DNA of 64,000 nucleotides from Rhodothermus sp. (GTDB taxonomy: Bacteria; Bacteroidota; Rhodothermia; Rhodothermales; Rhodothermaceae). Positions 17,079 through 26,279 of this stretch are shown here, one piece after another. The translations under genes were made by a program, and so were the position numbers. Each line of letters starts with the position of its first letter. The stretch's first letter is position 1. Below the pieces are notes generated by a model. That model was not told where the DNA came from. It did no database searches and worked only from the letters and a program-made list of their open reading frames with translations. Where the stretch lies: positions 1 to 64,000 of the forward strand of contig JAUZRN010000011.1 in the NCBI GenBank assembly GCA_030950375.1, read 5' to 3'.

Positions 17079-18515
17079 ATGAAGCACCTCCATCGCATGA
17101 CGCTCAGCATGCTCCCCGGCCCGTTTGTAGGCTGGTTTGGCACGCTCATGTTTTTGCTCGTCATGCAATTTCTGATCAAGTACCTGCCGGATCTGGTCGG
17201 CAAAGGACTCCCGCTCGGTATTATCCTGGAGCTGATCAGCTATAACCTCGCCTACATGGTGGTGCTGGCCGTGCCCATGGCCACGCTGATCGCCATGATC
17301 ATGGCATTCGGGCGGCTGGCCGAATCGAATGCCTATCAGGTAATCAAAAGCGCGGGCATCTCACTACCGCAACTGACCTGGCCGCTGCTGATCGTAGGCC
17401 TGCTGCTGACGGGCGGCATGATGTACTTCAACAACTTGATCCTACCCGAAGCCAATCATCGCGCCCGCAACCTGTGGATCGATATCCAGCGAAAAAAACC
17501 CGGCTTTCAGCTACAACCTGGTGTGTTTTACGACGGTATCGAAGGCTACAGCATCCTGGTGCAACATCGTGATCCAGAAACCGACTCGCTGCACGATATC
17601 ACCATTTACGATTACCGGCGCAGTGGCGAACATGTGGTCCTGAAAGCCCAGCGGGGACTGCTGCAACCTATCGCTGGCGGACGTTTCATCGATCTCATTC
17701 TGGAAAATGGGGAATTTCACCGACTGCGTCGTCTTGAAGGCCAGGAACGTTACGAACGCCTGATATTTGCACGCTACCGACTACGGCTTGATCTGTCGGA
17801 CTTCGTGTTCACGCGCAGCCAGGAAGAAGGTTACCGCACTGATCGCACCACACCAACGCCTCAGATGCTGGCGCTGGTCGACTCCATGGAAGCCGAAATT
17901 CGGCGAAACCGCGCGCGCGTGCGCCAGCTTCTGTGGCGCCTCCTGAGCGATACGACTGATGCAAACACTTCGCCTAATGGACAGCTTCCCCAGATCCGCG
18001 GCGACACGCTGCGTCCACCTGCGCGCCTGGCAATTCGCGGCCGTCCGGAATGGACTACGTTGTACGACCTGGCCCTCCAGCAGGCCCGTCAGCTTCAGAG
18101 CGAAATTGAAGACCTGCAACGTTCCATCCAATGGACTGAACAACGAGTCGATCGCTATCGCGTCGAAATCCACAAGAAGTTTTCCATTGCAGTTGCCTGC
18201 CTGATTTTTGTGCTGATCGGAATGCCGCTGGGCCTGAGCGTGCGCCGGGGGGGGCTGGGACTGGCTGGCGGGCTGGCTCTGGGTATTTTTCTGTTTTACT
18301 GGGTAACTCTCGTACAGGGCGAGAAACTGGCCGACCGTGGCTATCTGGCTCCCTGGATCGGTATGTGGCTCCCCAACCTGGTTATGGGCCTGCTCGGAGT
18401 GGCGTTAATCCTATATGTCTCGTTCGACCTGCGCGTCACACGCCCGCTGGAATGGCTGACCCGACAACTGCATGCGCTACGCTATGCTGTATCTCGTACC
18501 CACGCCCATCGGTAA
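17079..18515 (+). CDS. LptF/LptG family permease, lipopolysaccharide export
   Basis: 478 residues from the ATG at 17079, eight bases after the phosphoesterase stop. The LptFG pattern is clear: membrane segments near residues 15-35 and 50-75, the coupling-helix segment FGRLAESNAYQVIKSAGIS, then a periplasmic beta-jellyroll region (about 140-290), a charged helical stretch, and three to four C-terminal membrane segments. LptF/G with LptB2 pulls LPS from the inner membrane towards the LptA bridge. The predicted helical stretch before the last segments (about 275-370) is longer than in enterobacterial LptF/G. Whether this is LptF or LptG cannot be settled by eye. Confidence 0.88.
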   Translation: MKHLHRMTLSMLPGPFVGWFGTLMFLLVMQFLIKYLPDLVGKGLPLGIILELISYNLAYMVVLAVPMATLIAMIMAFGRLAESNAYQVIKSAGISLPQLTWPLLIVGLLLTGGMMYFNNLILPEANHRARNLWIDIQRKKPGFQLQPGVFYDGIEGYSILVQHRDPETDSLHDITIYDYRRSGEHVVLKAQRGLLQPIAGGRFIDLILENGEFHRLRRLEGQERYERLIFARYRLRLDLSDFVFTRSQEEGYRTDRTTPTPQMLALVDSMEAEIRRNRARVRQLLWRLLSDTTDANTSPNGQLPQIRGDTLRPPARLAIRGRPEWTTLYDLALQQARQLQSEIEDLQRSIQWTEQRVDRYRVEIHKKFSIAVACLIFVLIGMPLGLSVRRGGLGLAGGLALGIFLFYWVTLVQGEKLADRGYLAPWIGMWLPNLVMGLLGVALILYVSFDLRVTRPLEWLTRQLHALRYAVSRTHAHR

Positions 18516-19224
18516 CCTGGAGGACCTCACATTGCGCGCCTTGCGCATTCTGCGTGAGGTGGATCTGATCGCCTGTGAAGACACTCGTACCTCGGCCAAG
18601 TTGCTTCATCACTATGGCATTACAACCCCTACGACCAGTTACCATGCACACAATGAAACGCGCAGGGCAGCACAGCTTGTCGCTCGCATGGAAGCTGGCG
18701 CACGAATCGCCCTGATTACCGATGCCGGCACACCCGGTATCAGCGATCCTGGCTTCTACCTGGTGCGGGCGTGTCTGCGTCGACGCATTCCGGTGGTGGC
18801 GCTGCCGGGCCCGACCGCCTTCGTGCCGGCCCTGGCCGCCAGTGGGCTCCCTACCGATCGGTTTGTATTCGAAGGGTTTCTGCCATCCAAAAAGGGGCGT
18901 CGGAAGCGGCTGGCCGAGCTGGCGGCCGAACCCCGTACGATCGTACTGTACGAAGCGCCTCACCGGCTGGTCCGCACGCTCGAAGAACTGGCCCAGGCAC
19001 TGGGGAACGATCGACCGGCCGTTGTAGTCCGCGAGCTGACCAAAGTGTTTGAAACGTTCGCGCGCGGTACGCTGCGTACGCTTCACGCGTACTATGCAGC
19101 ACAGCCACGCATCCGGGGTGAGATCGTGCTCGTTGTGGCCGGCGCCTCTTACCGGCCCGATCCTGAATGGCCCCGTGATCAGGCCATTGTTACCTCGTCC
19201 TATACCTCGGAGGAAACCTCATGA
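18484..19224 (+). CDS. rsmI: 16S rRNA (cytidine-1402 2'-O)-methyltransferase
   Basis: 246 residues from the ATG at 18484; an ATG at 18472 is also possible. The gene overlaps the end of the permease gene by 32 bases or more. RsmI landmarks are YLVPTPIGNLEDLTLRAL, ACEDTRTSAKLL, ITDAGTPGISDPG and ALPGPTAFVPALAASGLP, the tetrapyrrole-methylase fold with its SAM-binding glycines. RsmI methylates the ribose of C1402 in the decoding centre of 16S rRNA. Its stop overlaps the rtcA start as ATGA. Confidence 0.96.
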   Translation: MLYLVPTPIGNLEDLTLRALRILREVDLIACEDTRTSAKLLHHYGITTPTTSYHAHNETRRAAQLVARMEAGARIALITDAGTPGISDPGFYLVRACLRRRIPVVALPGPTAFVPALAASGLPTDRFVFEGFLPSKKGRRKRLAELAAEPRTIVLYEAPHRLVRTLEELAQALGNDRPAVVVRELTKVFETFARGTLRTLHAYYAAQPRIRGEIVLVVAGASYRPDPEWPRDQAIVTSSYTSEETS

Positions 19225-20303
19225 GCCTGTCCCCACTGCTTACGCTTGACGGCAGCCGGCATTCTGGAAGCGGGACACTGGTACGGCAGGCTGTAGCCCT
19301 GGCGGCCCTGCTGGGGCGTCCTCTGCGTCTCTACAACATACGGGCACGCCGGCAACCACCGGGCCTTCGTCCTCAGCACCTGAAAGCCGTCGAGGCAGTC
19401 GCCGAGCTGGTTGATGCCCGGTTGGAGGGCGCCAAGCTCGGCAGTCAGCACCTGACGTTTGTGCCCCGCACGCGCCCCCGCGGTGGCCTGTACCGGTGGG
19501 ACATCGGCACAGCGGGGTCGGCCACGCTGTTAGCGCAGACGGTCTTGCCTGTGCTGGCTTTTGCCGATAGCCCAACCCGGGCCATTATCCGTGGTGGGTT
19601 ATTTCAGGATTTTGCGCCGACTTACTTCCATTTGCGCTACGCCTTACTTCCCTTGTTGCATCGCATGGGACTGGAAGCACGCCTGGAGATGCGGCGGCCG
19701 GGTTACGTACCGCGCGGCGGCGGTGAGCTCCTGCTGGAAGTGACCCCGCTCCACACTCCGTTGCAGCCGCTGCGTCTGGAGCAGCAGGGACGACCGGTAC
19801 GCATCTTCGGCCTCGCACTGGCTTCCCACTTGAAACAGCGCCGCGTAGCCCAACGCCTGGCCGACCGCTGCCGCCAGCGCTTGATCGAAGCCGGGCTCCC
19901 AGAGCCGTATATCCAAACAATTGACGACACCCATGCCGATCAGCCAGGTGCTGCACTGGCTGTCTTTGTCGAAACCGACACAGGTGCCTTGCTGGGAGCC
20001 GATCAGGCCGGCGCCCCCGGTCGCCCCTCTGAAGCAATTGCCGAGAACGTGGCCCGTATGCTGCTCGAAGACCTGCGTAGCGGTGCCACCGTCGATCGCT
20101 ATCTGTCCGACCAGCTCCTGCCCTACGTTGCCCTGGCCAACGGCTCCTCGGTGTATCTTGTCCCTGCAATTACCGACCATGTAGCTTCAAGCTGTTGGCT
20201 GGTAGCGCAGTTCATGGATGTGGCTGTGACGCTTCAAAAACGTACGCTGCTGGTTGAAGGCGCCGCACAATGGCCGTCTGTTGACCGGCCACCCCCCTCA
20301 TAG
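19221..20303 (+). CDS. rtcA: RNA 3'-terminal phosphate cyclase
   Basis: 360 residues, full length. It has LDGSRHSGSGTLVRQAVALAALLGRP at the N-terminus (the family usually has GEGGGQ at the SGSG position), RPQHLKAVEAV, an RGGLYRWDIGTAGSATLL segment and RRPGYVPRGGGE near residue 155. The catalytic His region near the C-terminus reads ITDHVASSCWL. RtcA converts a 3'-phosphate on RNA into a 2',3'-cyclic phosphate using ATP. No rtcB ligase or rtcR regulator lies beside it; instead it is ATGA-coupled to rsmI, which is unusual. The altered glycine loop is worth noting. Confidence 0.88.
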   Translation: MSLSPLLTLDGSRHSGSGTLVRQAVALAALLGRPLRLYNIRARRQPPGLRPQHLKAVEAVAELVDARLEGAKLGSQHLTFVPRTRPRGGLYRWDIGTAGSATLLAQTVLPVLAFADSPTRAIIRGGLFQDFAPTYFHLRYALLPLLHRMGLEARLEMRRPGYVPRGGGELLLEVTPLHTPLQPLRLEQQGRPVRIFGLALASHLKQRRVAQRLADRCRQRLIEAGLPEPYIQTIDDTHADQPGAALAVFVETDTGALLGADQAGAPGRPSEAIAENVARMLLEDLRSGATVDRYLSDQLLPYVALANGSSVYLVPAITDHVASSCWLVAQFMDVAVTLQKRTLLVEGAAQWPSVDRPPPS

Positions 20304-20420
20304 GCACCTTGAACCCTTGCCTTGTACCTGAGCGGTCAGAACCGTGGTCTCAAAGGGCAACCCACCATGCAGGCCGGCGTTAGAAAGGCGTTTTTCTGGG
20401 AAAGCCTAACCCCTACCCCG

Positions 20421-23279
20421 ATGCGTCGCACGTTAATTGAGCGTCTGGTAGCTACCGCCGTTTTTCTGTACGCGCTGATTCTTTATGGCCTGACCATTGC
20501 GCCAACGGTTTCGTTCTGGGACTCCGGCGAATTTATTGCAAGCGTCTTCGGCCTGGAAGTCATGCATCCACCCGGGGCTCCGTTTTACATGCTGGTAGCC
20601 CGGCTTTTTTCGATGCTGGCCCCCTCACGCGAGCTGGTCGCGCTGGCTGTCAACTGGGTCTCGGCCCTCTCCAGCGCCTTTACCGTGCTGCTGACTTTCC
20701 TGATCATCGTCCGCCTGATTCGCCACTGGCAACCGCCGGCTGAACAGCGGTCGTGGACAGACGATTTCATTGCCCTGACGGGCGGTGTGATCGGAGCCTG
20801 CACCTTTGCTGTGACTGACTCATTCTGGTTCAATGCCGTCGAAGCCGAAGTCTACGCAATGTCCATGCTTTTCACCGCGCTGGTTGTCTGGCTGAGCTTG
20901 CGGTGGAGCGAACAGGCGGCGGCCGAAGTCGCTACCCTGCGGCGTGGTGGCACACTCTCAGGTCTGGCAGCTAACCGCTACCTGGTGCTCATCGCCTACC
21001 TGTTCGGACTGGCCATCGGGGTGCATCTGCTCAGCCTGTTGGCCCTGTTTTTCGTGGCGCTGCTGGTCTTTTTTACAGAATTCGACCGACCTGAATGGAC
21101 GTCCACTCAGCGCGGGCTACGCATCGTGGGAGCTCTGGCCACCTCTGCGCTTATCTTTGTGCTCATCTACCCGGGCATCATCCAGGAACTACCCGACTGG
21201 GCAGGCAAAAGCGGCGATCCGCTTCTGTTTGGGCTGGTGGTGTTAGCCCTGGTGATCGCTGGCGTTTACTACACCCATCGGCAGCAAAAGCCAGCGGCCA
21301 ATCTGGCCATGCTCTTCCTGGCCATGATCCTGCTGGGGTATTCGAGCTATGCACTCATCATTATCCGCAGCAGTGTTGATCCGCCCATCGATCTGAACGA
21401 TCCAGAAACACCTCAAGCTTTTGTCTCTTATCTGAAGCGAGAACAATACGGGGAGACCCCACTGCTGCGCGGGGCCACCTACAATAACCAGACAGGACAG
21501 ATCGACCAGACGCGCCAGGTGCTTTTCCCCCGCCGCTGGTCACCGGACCCTAACCACCTGCGCGTCTATGCCCAGTACGACTCGGACCTGGACTTCTTCC
21601 TGCGTTACCAGCTCGGCCATATGTACGTGCGCTATTTCCTATGGAACTTTGTTGGCAAGGCCAGCGACGTGCAGGATGCTCCGGCTATCACAGGCTTTCT
21701 ACCCGGCGAAAAAGAGCTGTATTTCTTCCAGACACCCAGTGAACGTGCCGCCCGCAATGTTTACTACGCACTGCCGCTCCTACTGGGCCTGCTGGGCATG
21801 CTTTTTCACTTCAACCATGACTGGCGGCGAGCCTTCAGCGTGCTCATTCTGTTTCTGGTAACCGGCGTGGGGATTATCGTTTATCTGAACCAGACGCCAC
21901 TGCAACCCCGCGAACGTGACTACTCCTACGTGGGGAGCTTTTTCGCCTTCAGCCTATGGATAGGCATCGGGGCCGCAGGCTTACTCGAAATTCTCCGCGA
22001 CCGCCTGAAAGAGCGCGCTGCTGCCGTGCAACGCGCTTTGCTCTGGGGCGGCGCGGCGGTGCTCTTTGCGGCTGTGCCGCTACACATGTTATTACAGAAT
22101 TACGATGACCACGACCGCTCCGGTCGCTATGTGGCCCGCGACTACGCCTGGAATCTGCTGATGAGTCTTGATGAGAATGCCATTGTTTTCACCAACGGGG
22201 ACAATGATACCTATCCCCTCTGGTATCTGCAGGAGGTGGAGGGCATACGGCGAGATGTACGGGTAGCCAACCTTTCCTTGCTGAACACTTCCTGGTATAT
22301 CAAACAGCTCAAGCATCAGTGGGCGCGTCAGTCAGCTCCCCTGCCTTTTTCATTGAGCGACGCAGAGATTGACCGCCTCAGCGTAGTCCCATGGGAACCG
22401 CGCGAGCTTGAGCTGCCGGTTCGGCTCAATCCGGCCACCGACTACGAACGACTGGGCATCGCTCCAGAAGACAGCAACCGCGTTATGCGGCCGATGCGCT
22501 GGCGCCTGGAAGGTCGGCCCTACACCCGTGATCTGCACCTGCTCTATGCAGCCGACATTGCCGTACTCGATATGTTGCGCACCAATGCCGATCGCAACTG
22601 GGAGCGGCCCATCTACTTTGCCGTTACGGTCAGCCCGGATGGCCAGCTCAACCTGCAAAACTTTTTCCAGCTCGAAGGCCAGGCCTACCGGGTGGTCCCC
22701 ATCCGGCACAACGTAACACTCGGACGGGTCGTACCCTCGATCACGCTGGAACGGCTCCGGAACTTCCGGTTCACCAACCTGGACAACCCGGATGTATACT
22801 TCGACGAAAACATCCGTCGTATGGTGGACAACTACCGGAGCATCTATGCCCACATTGCCACACAACTGGCCGAGCAGGGACTGGCCGACGAAGGCGAAGC
22901 TCTGCTCGATACCCTTATGGCACGTGTGCCTCTGGAGACCATTCCGGCCGACCTGCGCTCGTACTACTTCCTGACTCAGGCCTATCAGCAAGTAGGCGCT
23001 CCCGAAAAAGCCGTAGCCATCTGGAAAAAAGCAGAACCGCTTGTACTCTTCACCCTGCGTACCGCTCGCTCCCAGCGGGAAGCTGATCTGGCTGCTCAAT
23101 TCGTACGGATTATTCGCTTTACCTACATGATGGCCGGCGATTACGACGCAGCGGCAGCGTTCAGCAACCGACTGGCCGAAGTGCTGGGAGACGACAGCTT
23201 TCGCAAAACCCCTGAAGAACTCCGCCAGGAAATGCAGCAGCTTCTGGGGAACCCAAACGACACTACGACAAACCCGTAG
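20421..23279 (+). CDS. DUF2723 family membrane glycosyltransferase-like protein
   Basis: 952 residues from the ATG at 20421. The N-terminal half is polytopic (about 11-13 membrane segments) and opens with the DUF2723 signature: APTVSFWDSGEFIA followed by HPPGAPFYML, the Asp-Ser-Gly-Glu of a GT-C type active site. The middle has LNQTPLQPRERDYSYVGSF, and the C-terminal third (from about 560) is soluble and ends in TPR-like helices. GT-C proteins use lipid-linked sugars to glycosylate proteins or lipids at the periplasmic face; DUF2723 members are common in Bacteroidota and have been proposed to be protein O-mannosyltransferase-like. The exact substrate is unknown. Confidence 0.85.
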   Translation: MRRTLIERLVATAVFLYALILYGLTIAPTVSFWDSGEFIASVFGLEVMHPPGAPFYMLVARLFSMLAPSRELVALAVNWVSALSSAFTVLLTFLIIVRLIRHWQPPAEQRSWTDDFIALTGGVIGACTFAVTDSFWFNAVEAEVYAMSMLFTALVVWLSLRWSEQAAAEVATLRRGGTLSGLAANRYLVLIAYLFGLAIGVHLLSLLALFFVALLVFFTEFDRPEWTSTQRGLRIVGALATSALIFVLIYPGIIQELPDWAGKSGDPLLFGLVVLALVIAGVYYTHRQQKPAANLAMLFLAMILLGYSSYALIIIRSSVDPPIDLNDPETPQAFVSYLKREQYGETPLLRGATYNNQTGQIDQTRQVLFPRRWSPDPNHLRVYAQYDSDLDFFLRYQLGHMYVRYFLWNFVGKASDVQDAPAITGFLPGEKELYFFQTPSERAARNVYYALPLLLGLLGMLFHFNHDWRRAFSVLILFLVTGVGIIVYLNQTPLQPRERDYSYVGSFFAFSLWIGIGAAGLLEILRDRLKERAAAVQRALLWGGAAVLFAAVPLHMLLQNYDDHDRSGRYVARDYAWNLLMSLDENAIVFTNGDNDTYPLWYLQEVEGIRRDVRVANLSLLNTSWYIKQLKHQWARQSAPLPFSLSDAEIDRLSVVPWEPRELELPVRLNPATDYERLGIAPEDSNRVMRPMRWRLEGRPYTRDLHLLYAADIAVLDMLRTNADRNWERPIYFAVTVSPDGQLNLQNFFQLEGQAYRVVPIRHNVTLGRVVPSITLERLRNFRFTNLDNPDVYFDENIRRMVDNYRSIYAHIATQLAEQGLADEGEALLDTLMARVPLETIPADLRSYYFLTQAYQQVGAPEKAVAIWKKAEPLVLFTLRTARSQREADLAAQFVRIIRFTYMMAGDYDAAAAFSNRLAEVLGDDSFRKTPEELRQEMQQLLGNPNDTTTNP

Positions 23280-23282
23280 CCG

Positions 23283-23723
23283 TCAGCACAGTCCCACTGC
23301 TTTCAGATAGTGGTCTTCGCGCTGATGCATACGTGCCCGGGTTTCAGGCGTCGTGTCGTCGTAACCAAGCAGGTGCAGTAGTCCGTGCACCACGTAGCGG
23401 CAGGCTTCCTGGGTAAACGTGGCCCCGAACTCGGCATGTCGCTCGGCTGCCATGTCCAGGTCAACGTAAATCTCCCCCGCTACCACTCCGGGCTCTTCGG
23501 TCAGGGGGAAAGAAAGGACGTCGGTATCGTAGTCGTGTCCCAGGTAAGCCCGATTAAGGGCACGCACCGTAGCGTGATCGGCCAGCACCAGACTCAGATA
23601 GCGCAGATGTGCCTGCTCACTGTCCAGGACGATCTGCACCAGCCGACGGAGTAGTGCATTGGGTAAGCGCCGCGATGGATGTACCTGCATGATCTCCAGT
23701 GCCTCCGTCTCGGCGGCTTTCAT
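23283..23723 (-). CDS. ybeY: Endoribonuclease YbeY, rRNA maturation factor
   Basis: 146 residues. The zinc-binding motif is HGLLHLLGYDD, followed by RMHQREDHYL; the third ligand is usually the His of GYDH, and here the residue is Asp. Upstream are LNRAYLGHDYDTDVLSFP and GEIYVDLDMA as in the family. YbeY takes part in 16S rRNA 3'-end processing and ribosome quality control. It is ATGA-coupled to the preceding unknown gene and convergent with the DUF2723 gene (three bases between stops). Confidence 0.92.
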   Translation of the reverse strand: MKAAETEALEIMQVHPSRRLPNALLRRLVQIVLDSEQAHLRYLSLVLADHATVRALNRAYLGHDYDTDVLSFPLTEEPGVVAGEIYVDLDMAAERHAEFGATFTQEACRYVVHGLLHLLGYDDTTPETRARMHQREDHYLKAVGLC

Positions 23724-24187
23724 AAGGCGTTATCGTTCAGATCGTTAAAAAGGGTCTCACTCATCGAAAGGGCTACGCTGCTCATGACCATCTCGGGCGG
23801 CAGCTGCATAAAGTCGGCCGAAAGCAACCGCTCAGGCACATTGGCATAGAGCGAGCAGCCCACCTCACGTTCGACCACCAGGCCACTGACGCACCCCTGC
23901 TGTCGTCCAAAAAAGATCACTTCTCCCAGTTCTCGACTGGCCAGATAGCCTGTGCAACCCTGAAGTTGTAGAAACGAGCTGGGCGTATAAACCGAAACCA
24001 GATTGGACGACATCACCTCCTGCAGCGCAGAGGGCAACGCCAGTTCCCACTGGATTTCGAGCGTCAGTCGTCTTCCACTTTCCGGATCAGATAAGGCAAA
24101 TCGAGCTGTTGTCCCCTCAATGTGGGGCGTTTCTCCTAAAGCCTCAGCAATTCGCTGAATATCCTCATCGGTAAATGTAAACCCCAT
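23720..24187 (-). CDS. Unknown soluble protein coupled to ybeY
   Basis: 155 residues, no signal peptide or membrane segment. It starts MGFTFTDEDIQRIAEAL, has a beta-rich centre (RFALSDPESGRRLTLEIQW) and a C-terminal helix. Four cysteines are scattered (LQGCTGYL, QQGCVSG, VGCSLY) without a metal-binding pattern. Its stop overlaps the ybeY start as ATGA, so it is made together with YbeY, but I do not recognise the family. Confidence 0.75.
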   Translation of the reverse strand: MGFTFTDEDIQRIAEALGETPHIEGTTARFALSDPESGRRLTLEIQWELALPSALQEVMSSNLVSVYTPSSFLQLQGCTGYLASRELGEVIFFGRQQGCVSGLVVEREVGCSLYANVPERLLSADFMQLPPEMVMSSVALSMSETLFNDLNDNAL

Positions 24188-24199
24188 AGATCTTCTACC

Positions 24200-24227
24200 A
24201 TCTTGCAGCCCAGAACTGCTGCAAGAT
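24200..24227 (-). repeat. Perfect hairpin between csp and the ybeY operon
   Basis: A 10-base perfect stem, ATCTTGCAGC (24200-24209) against GCTGCAAGAT (24218-24227), with an 8-base loop. It lies on the leader side of the 24187 start codon, 12 bases before it, and downstream of the cold-shock gene. There is no T-tract after it on the minus strand, so it may be a weak terminator or a translational control element. Confidence 0.5.
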
Positions 24228-24266
24228 AGCGGCAGACCGGACGAAAAACAATGCCCCTGCCTCTTT

Positions 24267-24560
24267 TCAGGAACGATCTACCGCATGAGGGTGGGAGTGC
24301 TGCGAACCTGAGGCACGTTCACCGGAAGCTGCCTTCCGCCTCACTTCGTTGAGCGGAACGACATTGCGCGCATGCAATCCTTTAGGCCCCTCATGCAACT
24401 CAAACTCAACCACCTGGCCAGTTCGGAGCGTTTTAAATCGCCGCTCGCTGATGATCTGTGAGTAGTGAACGAAAATGTCGGCTCCTCCGTCCGGATGCAC
24501 GATAAAACCGTATCCTTTCTTTGCGTCAAACCACTTAACGACGCCACGACGTGCTGCCAT
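24267..24560 (-). CDS. Cold-shock domain protein
   Basis: 97 residues from the ATG at 24560, which has GAGGAGG ten bases upstream. The cold-shock domain covers residues 4-70 with both RNA-binding motifs: GVVKWFDAKKGYGFI (RNP1 KGYGFI) and DIFVHYSQI (RNP2 DIFVH). The tail (about 25 residues, His/Ser-rich) goes beyond the usual 65-70 residues. Such proteins bind single-stranded RNA and act as chaperones in the cold or constitutively. It may be transcribed alone. Confidence 0.93.
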   Translation of the reverse strand: MAARRGVVKWFDAKKGYGFIVHPDGGADIFVHYSQIISERRFKTLRTGQVVEFELHEGPKGLHARNVVPLNEVRRKAASGERASGSQHSHPHAVDRS

Positions 24561-24800
24561 GGGAGGCCTCCTCAATGCTACGCTCAACGTAATGCTCCAT
24601 CAAAAGCTTGGCCTCCCCGTCTCTCGACAGCCGAGATGCCCGGGGACTACAGGCACAAGTCACTACTTACCAATAAGATAGTCGGCTCCTTTTCGGTTGT
24701 CAATCTTTACCTATTCTACACAGAATGTCTTACGCAAGCAATGGGTGTCGCAACTTTGCGCGAAAAGCGCAGGGGGACACGGTCTTTTGGCGTCAGCAGT

Positions 24801-25757
24801 TTACGCCATCTTGCGCAGATACTCCACTACCGCACGCACATGGTCAGCCCGTAACATGATGTAGAAATGGATGCAAGGCACGCCCGCTTCCAGTAGCTCC
24901 TCGGCCTGTCGGCGGGCCCAGGCGATTCCGATCTCAGGGACGTGCTCCGGCCGCGCGGCCTCTACCTCGGCCGCCAGCGCCTCAGGAATCTCTATATGAA
25001 ACCGACTGGGCAAAAGCTGAAGGTGGCGCTTGCTGGTCAGAATTTTCAGTCCGGGAATGATTGGCACATTAATGCCCATCTCCCGACACCGCTCTACAAA
25101 CCGAAAATAGTGTCGGTTATCAAAAAACATCTGCGTGGTCACATAGTGAGCCCCCGCTTCAATCTTTCGTTTAAGGTTTAAAATATCCCAGGTCAGGTTA
25201 GGGGCTTCAAAATGCTTTTCCGGATAGCCGGCCACACCAATGCAAAAGTCGGTAGGTACTGCATCCTCGAGGGGTTCCAGATAAATGCCGCGGTTCATGT
25301 TGGCGATCTGTTGCACCAGATCAACGGCGTACTCGTTGACCGTGCGATCTGGTGGAATGGGCTTCCGGTAGTTGGGCGAATCGCCCTGCAGCGCCATGAC
25401 GTTCTGGATCCCCAGGTAATGCAGCTCAATCAGCGCGTCTTCGGTTTCTTCTCGCGTAAACCCCCGACAGAGCAAATGCGGTACGGTTTCCACCCCGAAG
25501 CGACTTTTAATGGCGGCGCAGATGCCGATCGTGCCCGGACGCTTACGCTTGACACGAGGCCGCAACGTACCGTCCGGCAGCTGCTCGTATTCGACTTCGG
25601 CAGCGTGGCTGGTTACATCAATGAACGGGGGATCAAACGGGATCAACGCTTCAACTACGGCCAATACCTCATCCAGCGACCCCCCTCGGCGCGGTGGAAT
25701 AATCTCATAGGAAATCAGCGGTCCTGTCGCCTGCTCCAGAATTTCGATAACTTTCAT
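24801..25757 (-). CDS. metF: 5,10-Methylenetetrahydrofolate reductase
   Basis: 318 residues from the ATG at 25757 (a TTG two codons earlier is less likely). A TIM-barrel flavoenzyme with SYEIIPPRRGGSLDEV at the N-terminus, DVTSHAAEVEYEQL, LCRGFTREETEDAL, MALQGDSPNY and a QMFFDNRHYFRFVERC segment. It reduces methylene-THF to methyl-THF with FAD, feeding methionine synthesis. No SAM or other riboswitch was seen in the short leader. It stands alone between the cold-shock gene and a small membrane protein. Confidence 0.94.
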   Translation of the reverse strand: MKVIEILEQATGPLISYEIIPPRRGGSLDEVLAVVEALIPFDPPFIDVTSHAAEVEYEQLPDGTLRPRVKRKRPGTIGICAAIKSRFGVETVPHLLCRGFTREETEDALIELHYLGIQNVMALQGDSPNYRKPIPPDRTVNEYAVDLVQQIANMNRGIYLEPLEDAVPTDFCIGVAGYPEKHFEAPNLTWDILNLKRKIEAGAHYVTTQMFFDNRHYFRFVERCREMGINVPIIPGLKILTSKRHLQLLPSRFHIEIPEALAAEVEAARPEHVPEIGIAWARRQAEELLEAGVPCIHFYIMLRADHVRAVVEYLRKMA

Positions 25758-25843
25758 AGGCAAACGGCCGGGCTCTACAAACGTCGCCTTCTACCACACG
25801 CGCCCCTTCAGGATTCAAGGAACAGTCTAATAAAATCCGAACT

Positions 25844-26134
25844 TCAATTTCGGCGAAGCCAGAGGTCATCTACCCAGATCTCCGGCAATCCGTCGGACTG
25901 GCCCGCCTCAAAGTGATACGAAGCCTGATAGCCATGCGGCAGGTTCCCGGCCCGTGGAGCCTCCACATGGATCGGTGCCCGATGACGCGGACGCATTGTC
26001 CATCCCCGCAGGGAAAACTCCCGGTCAAATGGTAATGGACGCTCCGGAAAGAGAATCCGTCCGGCCGTCACCAGCGCCCATACCAGCATGAAAAAAAGTA
26101 CGGGCCCAAAGACTAACACCGGAAGTAGCGGCAT
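25844..26134 (-). CDS. Small membrane protein, unknown
   Basis: 96 residues from the ATG at 26134. One strong membrane segment (residues 3-27, LPVLVFGPVLFFMLVWALVTAG) is followed by a basic and Pro-rich soluble tail. It lies downstream of the oxidase operon, separated from coxD by the hairpin at 26221-26262, so it is probably not a core oxidase subunit. No family is recognised. Confidence 0.6.
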   Translation of the reverse strand: MPLLPVLVFGPVLFFMLVWALVTAGRILFPERPLPFDREFSLRGWTMRPRHRAPIHVEAPRAGNLPHGYQASYHFEAGQSDGLPEIWVDDLWLRRN

Positions 26135-26220
26135 GATGCTGCGCTTACTTTTGTATAGACACGCACCTGCGTCCAGCTGGGATCCATAGCGATGGGACAC
26201 AGGAGAGGATGTTGTTTACA

Positions 26221-26262
26221 AGCAAAGGCGTCGGTTAACAGCTCCGACGCCTTTGCTTTTTG
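26221..26262. terminator. Strong hairpin terminator at the end of the respiratory operon
   Basis: A perfect 14-base stem, AGCAAAGGCGTCGG (26221-26234) against CCGACGCCTTTGCT (26244-26257), with a nine-base loop. On the + strand it is followed by TTTTT; on the minus strand, where the coxD transcript ends 20 bases before it, the stem's own TTTGCTTG gives a weaker T-rich end. It most likely terminates the act-cox transcript and may work in both directions. Confidence 0.75.
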
Positions 26263-26279
26263 CTCAACAGAAGCCATCT

